Origin: Trileptium ribeirensis | Taxonomy: Eukaryota > Nematoda > Enoplea > Enoplida > Thoracostomopsidae | Reading direction: 5' to 3' | Assembly (NCBI GenBank): GCA_030248225.1 | Contig: JASANE010000314.1 | Coordinates: 29,450-93,449 of the forward strand | DNA: 64,000 bases | Shown here: positions 13,501 through 25,500 of the stretch, piece after piece | How the letters are laid out: every line of letters starts with the position of its first letter | How positions within the stretch are numbered: position 1 is the first letter of the stretch | Position numbers and translations under genes: made by a program | Notes under the pieces: generated by a model | Database searches by the model: none | What the model saw: the letters and a program-made list of their open reading frames with translations, nothing else | What the model was told of the DNA's origin: nothing

Positions 13501-16500
13501 GTAAACGGATTGTCATTTCTCGACTGGTACATCGTTTTAAGAACCCACACCGACCCATCACACTACAATACGATCATTAGGAGTTTATATAACAAAAAAT
13601 GGAAAATATATTCCACGATGGCTTATGGTTGTCACAGGCGAAAGTTTGCCAACGGTTAAACGCTATTAGAGAAAACTGTTTTATTTCACTATATACGTAT
13701 GTATGCTAGCAAACTATTCAAAGTGACAAACGTATACGTTCGGTCCACTGGTGTTTGAGATCTGTTTCTTCGCCTGTCTTATCAGTTACGTTGTTTTGAA
13801 ACTGAATGGTAAATATGGTGTTCACAAGGCATATTATGTAGCGTATCAATGCGAAGGTAATATGAGAGTAGAAACCGTGAGATGATTAAGTTGAAAGATC
13901 TTGTTGTAGCGTTCCCAAGCCGAGAGGAAATTATATATGGTGCTCTCTGAGTGCATATGTATGTGCGGAAAAGTTGTGGACACTGAAGCAAATTAGTCGA
14001 CTGACAGATAACAATATTTCTTGTTCTCCGAAGCCCCAAGTCTTCTAACATTCGAGTAACTATGTCGGTCATCGACAGTTCTTTGCTGTGCTAAAAGTAT
14101 AATGTACACACGTATTCCAGAGATTATACCTAATCTTATCGCCAAATCTTGTTTTTAAAAAACTAATTGGGTTATCTTGTTTTGTCTATTTGTTTGGTGA
14201 AATTGCTACGGTAAATATTTTTTATTACATTTACGTAATATATAATTTATATTTTTGCACTATTGTATAAATAGTGTATATATAAACTTCGTATTTAGGG
14301 AACATTTTTTAAAAAGTCAATGTTCACAAGGACACTCAGTCTCGTCTGTATTTTTTCTTGTAGTTAGCATGCATATTTCTTATAAAGACCTTACTGCGGC
14401 TTATGTTATGATTTCTTCGTAACAAAAGCGGTACAGACGTAAAGCTTCAGTGTAAAGTGGGAAACAGGTTCAGACACCGTTAGATTATGGTTTTACTAGC
14501 TGTTACCGCCAGTAAAGATTTGAATAAAAAATTGTTGTCACTTCAACGCTAGGTGTAAAGAACAATGAAATGAAAATATACGAAACGGCCCTTTGTAGTT
14601 TCTAAATCCAAACAATGAGAGCTGTGCGGGTAGGCTTTCGAATCATGGCAGAGTTTGGTCGTCTGGCGTGATGTCTGCACTGGGACTTCCCCGGTTGAAA
14701 TTTGTGGAAATATTGAAGTTATACAAGCTCGATATATTCATGGTATTCGCCGTCGAATTTATTCCCGCAAATACGTATGCGAAAATCGCACATTTTACGG
14801 CTAAGATTTGTATAGATTAAAGTTGCGAAAATGGTTTGAGGAATATTGTTGTAATACGCATATCTGTAGTCAACATTGAAACTGTATAGTTTTGGAGATA
14901 CGTGCTAGATATTATCCATTGCGAGATGCTGGTAGCCATTGCAAGTAATCCCGTTCGATCTATTTACTACTGCGTAATAATTTTAACACGGTTGCTTTTT
15001 TGTTGAATGAACGATATGCGTGCTACAATGCTAATGTATATCAGAAGGATATCTACCGTTCAGTCGGCAACTTGCAGCTATTGGTTGAGATATATTCCAT
15101 GGTGTTACGCAAAATACTGCAAGGCGACAAAGTACATTTTTGTCAGACGAATTAGTTACGGACAATTTACATTAGGCTCCGGATTGCTGCATGTATTCAT
15201 CTATATGAGTTGATGAAAGTAATAATAACGAGAAACAACTTATTTAATTCGGGTATGATATATTGCACGCAAGATTTGTAACGTTGGAGGTTTGTCTCAT
15301 GATTGCGAAAATATCAAACAATTTCAAGATACTACAGCCAATGGCCTCGAAAAACATTATAATCCGAACGCTGTAAGGTCGATTGTGATGGCATATTTGT
15401 ACTGTATACTTTATGCGAAGTATTCCCGAGCTTATATTATTAGCTAATAATTTGCAACGACAAAAATTATTTTACTACATTACACAACTGGAACACCCGT
15501 TGTTACACATTTTATTTTATAGTCATAATCTCAGTATTGTTCTCAATCGCCTCTACATTTAGCAGTTTTCTGTTTCTGTTTGTTGCTAAAACAAAAGGTG
15601 TCGTTTTTAAAGTTTTTAATGTTGATCTTGTTGGAAAAATTCATCTTAAATTTTTAGATTATCAGGCCCTTGGGAAATTACACACGGGTCTTCTAGTAGT
15701 TCCATAAATAGTTGGAAGCATTGACCGCGGTATTTGTTGCTATTGCCGTATTACGTAAACGAATATACATATATATTGGTATATTTAATGTACAAGAATG
15801 CTGGATAAATCCTTTCACGCTTTGCTAGTGGTAGTGGATTAGTAGCTAAAAACCTGAAGAAGCTGGGTTCGTGCGGTATATGATTTTGCTACGGGGTGGC
15901 ATGGAAAGCTGTTTAGTTTATAAATATATACTAAAACACATGGCATTTTTAATTTTGATACTGTAATGTGGTGAAGCGACCAAGGAGAAGCAATGCCATT
16001 TCGTTTTGTTTCATAAATTCTTATAGTAGTATGTATATATTTCGTAAATTAAGCAGTAATTATATAGTCTGTAGCTAAAATTGTGATCACTACTGGAAAC
16101 GTATCTGGTAATCTCGTAAAGTGGGAGCACGAGGGTTGGCTCAATGGAGCGGCGTATATTACTGGTGATCCAATTTGATCACCATGACAAGGAAACGGAC
16201 GTTCTCCATAGCTATGGTATTAGGCGCCTATGTCGTGGAATTCTCAGCTTCCGTTAAATCGGAGTTTGATATTAAGTTAAATTTGAGTTAATTTGAGAGA
16301 AAAACAGAAAGAACAAAACATAATCTGATACCTTACTACCTAGCTATGTATTAAGTGATAATATATTAATCACTACAAAAATTACAGAAAACTAATAGAA
16401 ATACTGTTGGAGCACCGGCGTAGCTTGGAAGTAGCCAAAATTAGTAAACGGCACAACTATATCTTAACTATGACTAAATGGTCCGCACATTTAGCGGAAT

Positions 16501-19500
16501 TTAAAAAACACTGGTGTCGTTTAGCGAGCAATGTCCTGAAACTTGGTGGTTCTTTTAGCACCCGCTATCGAAATTATAGGTGATGTTCTTCAGATCGCTC
16601 GTCCTTTAGATAGCGGGGCATTGTCAACGAAATGACTGAATCCTTCCCTTTACTTAGTAATACTAAGAGCTGTTCAAAAGAGTTGACTGTTCGTTTCTTT
16701 TATTGAGCGTTATCTAAAAACTGTATTAGGGTATCTGTAACGAAAAACTTTGATATTTATTTAGACGGCGCTGTGGTAAACACTATGCTACAGGAGTCTG
16801 ATCAATTCCATAATATCATTAAGCGAGAAGCTTTCGCTTAATGTGGCTGGTGGGTGACGAAAGTGGGTCTATTTTTTCGTCGTATAGCAGGGGCGGCGAA
16901 TACCACACTGGCAAGAAATTTGTTATTATAAAGCATAGGTGCAGAATAGTTTAATGATAAATCTGCGAAGCCGCCGATATAGGTTAACAATTTGCGCGTT
17001 TCGAGGGCCTGAAAAAATTATCCGAGCGCTCGGGAACAGGCGTAGTAGCTTTGAACAAGCCTTAGATTTTCGCGGGTACCCTCGGGTCGAAAATATTTAC
17101 GCACGCACACTTTTGCGTCAACATACAACTACAACTAACAATGCCATAATTTCACTACTTTGTTGCTAAAATTTAGTTTTATTGCCCATTGCAACGCCTT
17201 ACAAAGGTAACGACACACCAACCATACTTTTGAAACCATGAAACTTACATGTTTCAGAGATGGAACCGGGTCACTTGGGTCACCACTTTCGAAAGGGTCA
17301 CTAAGTAAAGTGGGTCAGGGTCACAAGCATTGACCCGGTTTAACTATCAACCCAAAATATAGCCAAAAGTCCGTAACCCAACCCGGCGCATTACTAACTT
17401 TGGAAGTCCATACCTAACACAATCAGTCTTTCGATTGTTGTTAACTTCCTCGTAGCTTCAATGTGCTGGCAAAATGTGTGTTGAAGGCATCCATCTCAGT
17501 TTATTGTGTTTTTATTTATATATCTTCTAACGGCCGGCTAGTGGCAGTACCTATCGACAATTACCGTAGGGCAATTACTTTTTGTATGGAAGCCCTATTA
17601 AATGCAAGGTCATTGGAAACCGTTAGAAATCTCCAGTAACTCCCTACACGACCAAGATGTCTTTCACAAAAATTCCCAAAGACTCAAGTTAGGAACGTCC
17701 CAATTGTCGAAAAGTACCACCAATCCTACTTCCGGTGTACCAAACATAGCTGATTTTGAGCCCCATTAGAGAACTGGAATTTGGGGAGGCTCCTCAGCCT
17801 TGTATTTTTTAGTTAACATTATGTTATGTCTGTGCTATGTGTGGATCTGAGAATCAGTGAGCTCAATATGTTTCATTGTTTTAAATTGATGGATAATGTA
17901 AATCTGATGTGCGAACAATGTATATAATCAGATTCCAGATCATCACCATTAGATTCCGACCTTTTCCCATTATTTATCTTAACGTACGTTAAGATTAAGC
18001 CTAATCCTTGGAGTGATTTTAACTTCATTCAGAAAATGCCAGCCCTGGCTTGAACCAAGATATTACCTTGGCATAAAGTAGATTCGTTGCGCGGGAATTC
18101 CAGCTATACATTAATCTTTGCTTCAAATCTAATATTGTATTCGAAAGGCTCAAGACAGGTTTCATCAACTGGTGGAAGGATGCTCCGACGGGGTGGATCG
18201 CTGGGATAGGGGTGGTGGGCTATGTGTGGGTCAATCCTCGTCAACAATGCGCAAGCATTGGCAGAGTACCCACGAAACAAATGAAAATGACAGTTTTTAC
18301 AGGCTAAAACATGGTATTAGAAGAGCGCTAAAAAGAGCATTTGCGATGCAATCTAGACAACCAAATATACAGTTGGCGTGGCAAAAACTGACAATTGGAA
18401 GCAACCGGGTCAGCGGGTCACTGACCCAACCGGATAACCGGGTCAGCCAGCCACCAGGGTCACCGGGTCACGTGTAGGTGACCCGGTTGCATGTCTGACC
18501 TGTTTATGGTCTTATGCCAATGTAATAATGTATAGCGGAAATATGCTGTATTTTTAAGTTATGTTTGTAGTATATATTAATGCCTGATTTCTGAGTGTAG
18601 TGAGTGAAGCGTGCGAAGCGAAGAATTCTCACTAGCCGTGACAGTGGTGAAATTTGACAATGGTTTTTCAGGGTGACACGCATAAGCAAATAACCATCTA
18701 TACCACTATATATAATGCTTAGCTATGCTGTTCTCTACGGATGTGGAATTTTTGTCAAAATGGATTCGAAGACGGGTCCATGAGATCCAAAATATACGAA
18801 AATGGTAATATCTCGACAACCCTTCAAGTTATATGGTTGTTTTTGGTCATATTTGGTAGAGCAGATGATCTATGTAGCTGTAAACGGTTTACTGCTAAAG
18901 TGATTGTTTACTTTGCAGGGTTGGGACAAAACGGTTTTTTCCGCTCCCATGGCACGTTAAATACACCAAAATGGTAATATTTCCGCAAATAATCAAGTTT
19001 TGTCAATTTTTTTGGTCTTAATCTGTAGAGCAATTCATGTTCACTTTGTAATTAGATGCTCAATATAGCTGTGTGCTTCTTTCTAAATGCCATGTTCAAC
19101 ACTCAGAATTCGCTACCTTGGCGATAAGATAAGCTATTAGTTTAGATGAACTAGTAATGTCCGCGGTGTGTTACGGACCGGCTTTAAAATTTGTCGGTCC
19201 GGACCGAGTCCAGTCCGTTGAAATTTTTCTGAACACAGCTGTAAGCTCACAAATTTTAATCAAAATTAAATTTCGTACTCAAACTTGATGTGTTAAGATA
19301 ACATTTTTTCTAAACATGATTTAAGTTTGAAATTAGTGAAGTCTACGTCTAAAAATAAGCCTCAGCAAATTTGGTGAAGTGTTAGACGAAAAATTATGTT
19401 TCTTATTTGGAAATAGATTTTAAACTTAGTCTATAGGGACCACTCCAGACCGCATCGAAGAATTTTCTCTGGATGTATCATTAAGAGCAACATAACGCAT

Positions 19501-22500
19501 TTTCGTAATTCTGCTGAAACTGTATATGGAATACAGTTTGGTTACAACTAGTGGTTGCATCCTGTTCTGAGCTATGTTTTAACTTGTATATATTTCAGCG
19601 TTTTTGAACAGATGACTATCCTACCCAGAGTATTCATGGTTGCTTGGTTCCAGGTACCGGTAGTAGAATGGTTTCTATTTTAGTCACGATGTTTTATATC
19701 AAATTTTCCAGCGCTAAGTTAGTATGTAGAATATAATGTATACCTATGTATTTAAATACTACTGATTTTTTGAATCTAAGGCAGCTGGTAATGGCGATCG
19801 TGTTTTTGAAATGTAAGACATACAGTAAAAATGTTTTTAATTTGATTGAATTATAGTAATATGTTATTTTGAAAGGCATTGGAGAGTCCCCAAAATTTTA
19901 TTGGGACGCTGGTGTTGATGTTTCGTTTCGCGGCGTAGGCAGCGAGAGTTGCCAAAGCCCAACCCGTGAAGGGATACCGTCTCCGACAAGGAATCTCTGT
20001 CTACGTTACTAGTAGCCTCATGCCCATTTTACAGGTGTGTACCCGTGAGCAACGTGGCTTGTCTTTGTCCTTTAGAAGAATGCGCAACTCAGTGGTACGA
20101 TTACACGACCTTATGATAGTGAGATCTGATTAAATGGTCATTATGTCACACTACCACTATGTTGCATTTTTACAAAGTTCGGCTTTATCATAATATTCGA
20201 GAGCAGCGAGAGTTGCCAAAGCCTAACCCGTGAAGGGATACCGTCTCCGACAAGGAATCTCTGTTTACGTTACTAGTAGCCTCATGCCCATTTTACAGGG
20301 GTGTACCGTGAGCAACGTGGCTTGTCTTTTTCCTTAGAAGAATGAGCAACTCAGTGGTACGATTACACGAGCTCATGATAGTGAGATCTGATTAAATGGT
20401 CATTATGTCACACTACCACTATGTTGTATTTTTACAATGTTCGGCTTTATCAATATTCTCTGTTCGGTTTGTTTTATCGGCTCGGTTGTGGTATAGTCTT
20501 AGGTTTGACGAGTATTTGTACGCTGAAGTTGTTTTGCACAAAAAGTGCTTTTGAAGATTCACAGGAGTGCTTCGGAGTGTATACAACACTTCTCGAGATA
20601 CGTAATAATCTGGTTAGCTAGCACGGTATATATGTATTCGTGAAATATTGTTTACATTGCTAATGGACAAAAAGTTCCATTATAATTATCGCAAATTGTA
20701 TTCTGCGTGTCACTAACGAGTGTCGAAAACCCTATTTACCATCTACGAAGAATCTGGGCCTCGGAACTAATATAGGCTTTCTCTGGAGTTTCGAGACTAG
20801 TGGATTTTTGATGACTTTGGATTTTCGCATTAAAATACATTCGACATCTGTTGGTTTTTTCATTTGAAGACGTTTTCTGTAATGCGCAAGTTCTGTTGTG
20901 TTTACGTTTTGGGGTTGTATATAATGTGGTTTGGAAGGAATCCGGCATTTGGAATTTGTTGTGTATTTGTAATACAACGACGTTGTTTAATTATTTAGAC
21001 TGTAGTGTCGGTTGGTAAGCATTTGGACATATTTACTTTTGTAATTTCTAGGGCGTGTGATATGGCGGAACACTGAAAGCTTTTTTGATGTTGGTCGTAC
21101 CGCGCTTACACGTGACACAAGAAAGATTTGGTTTGACTGGATGTAGTTGATAATTGCCATTAAAATTAGGCGTGACGCTGTCACCCAAAAAATTTGGTTG
21201 CACTGGATGTTGTTGGTAATTGCCATTAAAATTGAACATGATGCTTTCATTCAAAAAATTCAGTTGAACTGGATGTTGTTGGTAATTGTCATTAAAACTG
21301 GCTGTGACTCTGTCACCCAAAACGACTCTGTTGGGGACTGGATGTTATTAGTTGCCTTTAAATCTAGATGTGACATTGTCTAGATGTTGTTTTTAATTGC
21401 CATTAAAACTAGTGGTGACTCTGTCAAAAAGATTCGATTACACTTGATGTTGTTGGCAATTGCCATTAAAATTGAACATGACGCTTTCATTCAAAAAATT
21501 CAGTTGAACTCGATGTTGTTGGTAGTTGTTATTAAAACTAGTTGTGATTCTGTCACCCAAAGAGACTCTGTTGTATATATTGGATGTGTGCAATTGAGAT
21601 TGAAATTTGTCTTGGCTCTGTCACACAATAAGGCCCGTGTGTTCTGGATGCTGTTGCTAATTGGATTTAAAACTAGACATCATGACACTGTCATACAAAA
21701 ACAATCGGTTGAACTGGATGTTGGTAATTGTGTCATGACTGTCACCTAAAACTATTGTTGGACTGGATGTTGGCAATTGCCTTTAACACTAGTTGTGACG
21801 TTGTATGGACAGAGTGTTGTTTTTGGTTGTCATTAAAAGTAGTCGTTAGTCTCACGCAGAAAATATTTGAATGGACTGGTATGATGTTGGCAATTGTCAT
21901 TAAAATTAGTCATGACGCTTATACCCAAATCACTCGGTTGAACTGGATGTTATTGATAATTGTCATTAAAATTAGTCCTGACGCTGAACAGTATCGGCGA
22001 ATATCAGAGGCGGATCAAAGTTTTTCACAGTGTTGAAATTGACGTATCGTATCCCCGAAATTAGCATCCACTGTCATGTTTTGTTAACTAGATGCTTTTC
22101 ATAGCATATGGCGAATTAATACATGAGATTTATATATGTTCCATATTTATTTTACTACATGTTGAGAATGTCAGGATCTGGTTGTGTTTAACATTTTGAA
22201 TTAGGATCCGAACAGTTCTTGTTGCCGGTTACTCAATGATATATATATACGACGTACATATACCGCATATATTAATATGTGCCCATAGGGACGCGTGTTA
22301 CACTATAAGGGTTGGTTGGGTTACACTATACGGGTACAACCCACTCAGCCGTGTACCCGTTCCATTCACGTGGTTTAGGAAAAATTTTAGCAGTTATGAG
22401 CAAAATTACTAAATTAGAGGTAAGATTGGGCAAAATTATAAGGAAAAACTAGGGGAATGGTTAAATTTTTGGTTACTCGCCCTAGCCTACAGACGCTCCC

Positions 22501-25500
22501 CAGCGGAACCATTTAACCCTAACCACCTTAAACCGAGGGACCTTTGGCGTCTTATAACAACAGACATAATTAACCTACATGTATCATAGGTGTGCGTGGT
22601 GATTTAGCGCCACTGCTGGTGAACCGCCTCAAGCCATATTTATCTCCCAGCACCATGTACGGCCCCAAAAGTTAGGAAAACTGAGACTCACACAGAGCTG
22701 TGCGCGGGTACGGGCACCCGCGGACCGGGCCGGGTATGCGCTTAAATCTTGAGCCCGCGGGTAGTGGGCACCCGTAACCTACGCAATCCTATATATGCAT
22801 CATTAAGTGTTGTTGTGGAAATGACAAGGTGATTCCGAATAGTTAGCGCCAACAAAAAGACGTAGTGGTTCCGTCTATTGAGCAATGTATTAGTAACTTG
22901 GTAGCTGTTGTTATCGCACGCTATAGAAATTCCTGGCGTAGTGCCGCCAATAGGTGCCTTTATTGGGCAGTGGGTGCTGTCACAGACAATTGGCTAAATT
23001 GTCGCTTTACTGAGTGTCCTTTAAAAAGTGAGTGGCTTGTTTTATTACTGGGCACTATCTAAAAGGCTGCGTTAATGAGTATGCGTCTAAAAACTGAGAA
23101 ATTTGTCAAATCGTTGCTACGGCAAAGATTATGGGACGGGGATTTAACCAAATTACATTAGCCCTAAGCGAAATACCTTTAATTTATGGTGGGGCCGTAT
23201 CGATGTAGGTGACGACATTGTGTCAATTTCGTCTATGCTGGGCGCCGAACGCCAGTGCCAAAGAATTTAACTATTGCTACTTAAATTCAGAAATGTAGTT
23301 TAAAGTCAATAATGATGAACTTATTAAGACCCCAGATATTTCAACAAGTTGCGGGCTTCGCGGGCTTGAAACAGTTCTCTGAGCTCGCAAGTATCCGTGA
23401 AAATTGGAGACTTATGCGCCCCACTGGGGAGGAATTATCATTTTCTTCATATATATATGAAGAAAATGAATATTTTCTTCATATACATATGTAAAGAAAA
23501 TGAATATTTTCTTCATATACATATGTAATATGAAAATGAAGATTTATTTTCATATACATACGAGGTCTTATGTATATTAAGAGTCTTATGTATACATATA
23601 TGTCTTATGTATATATATTACTTATTATATTGTAAGTGCTTACAACATACCTATGTTGTAAGCACTTCGAAATCTCCATGATGTTCCTCGAGCACTTGTT
23701 TGACGTTTTCTTATGCTAGTCATCGCTCCGATAACTGCATATCAATCAAATGTTGCCAATCGTTATTAGCTAAAATAACCACTTAAAGTTTTACGAATCA
23801 GTTGTTTGTGTTTTGAAGATTCAGTATTACTTAGCTGTCGCGATTATCTGTAATTGAATTGAAATCTAGACTTGGTAATGATAATTTAGTTACATTATTT
23901 TCGACGTCATTCGGTCTGATTACGTTGTCCGTTAACCCTTTGTTTTCTTTGTGGTTCATCAACGGTCTATTCATATGCAGGTTTCAATTGATGGAGGAAG
24001 ACAGCATTGTTACCTTGTATATAACATATTTTTACAAATTTTGATACAAGTAATACAGTTATCAAGATAGTTATTGTTTACATACGCTAAGCAGTGAAGG
24101 ATATGCGCTTCAAAAGATATTTGAGCTTTCGCCTTCCACGTTGGATTCAACCAGTTATAAGCCTACTAGATTGGATGTTAAAATAGTTTTAGGGGCGAGG
24201 TTGGCACTTCCAGACTAGCTTAATTTGCCACGGTGCATAGGAAAAATATGTGTTAAACCACGAACTTATCCTCGTTGTTTGTGATCATTTTCAGAAGTGT
24301 GAGAGCGGAAATATCAACAAAACAATAAAACGGCAATTGTCTTGTACGCGTTTAGTTTTCCGTAAAACCTTTGAAATGACGGATGATTATGACCTTAAAA
24401 ACTTATGGCGTGACAACATAAATTTTTCAGCCTGTTTGGTTACTAATTCAGAATAACGTCAATGAATCGGTGGATGCATTATTCCAAATCAAGTTTTCTA
24501 CATCTTCTTACAATTTTGCCGTAGGAAACATGTCTCCGACATTAAACACTGCTTATATATGGTGGGAGTATAATGGAAATTTTATATCATTAAATCTTTG
24601 GTCGGCAAAGATGAGACAGTGAGATTTTCACGTGAGCGATGAGCGACACCTCGGTTTCTCCTGCTTTAGTAGTCCATACATTGGCTAAAATTTGCGGACA
24701 ATTATGAGCTGAAGTAAGTAGTCTTAACTCCATGATTCCACCTGGAAAGAGCGCTAACACAATTCAGAGGACACAAATTGGCTGGCTCAGTCATACATAA
24801 TAGATAATCATACATTTCCCTAAATGTGATGCATTATGTCTTTAATTGCCTCATAGAAGTCGTATGCATATTACATATAATAGTAGTAATACAAGTGTGC
24901 TAATATAGTGACTTAGATTAGGTTCCTATAGTTTAAGGTTATGTATTTCCCGGCGACAGCGTTTTCAGAGCAATGCGACTTTCAAGGGCGAACCACCAAA
25001 AAATCAAAATCGCTGTTAAATTTTAGCTAATTCGGTTCATGTACAGCCAGTCTAGACGCTGTAGTATCATTTTAGCCGGACACATCCCTTTGATCGATGC
25101 CTAAATTTTATAAAATTTTAAAACTTAGACGTATCCCTTGCAATAAAATTTCTTGAATTTTACACTTCGTATAACGTGAAAATGTCAAATATTGGCTGTT
25201 ATGTTTTTGAAACTTGGAGCTTGCGCTAACAATAGAGATGTGCTATCAACACGTTCCGGTAGATAGTGCCAAAAGTCGACTGTTCTCACATCGAAAATGC
25301 GTTAAATCTGTGTTAAAATTAGTTTTAATTTTTAAACTGTATCCTCGAGTAATGATATTAATTATACAATATTAGAGTACTGATACTGGTAATACTAGGT
25401 ATATAAATTATATATACGTGTTTGGTTGTTTTTGAGTAGTCGTCTGGTAAGCATAAGGCTTCCCCGTGCTCAGTCAACTTTTGAAAGCTATTTTGTTTTG

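Noticed and set aside
18172..18477. Small protein in hAT copy A, with a relative in copy B
   Set aside because: The similarity is that of the transposon DNA. The copies differ by stops and frame, and there is no domain.
19939..20462. Tandem 5S rRNA, U-snRNA or spliced-leader genes
   Set aside because: I compared the unit with the sequence landmarks of 5S rRNA and U1, U2, U4 and U6 and saw no match. No Sm-site arrangement was convincing.
21384..22036. Open frames of 102-121 codons in the 66-bp minisatellite
   Set aside because: They are by-products of the repeat and shift frame between units of different length.
24250..24456. 68-codon open frame as an exon
   Set aside because: It has some polar, protein-like composition but no splice context in phase and no family match.
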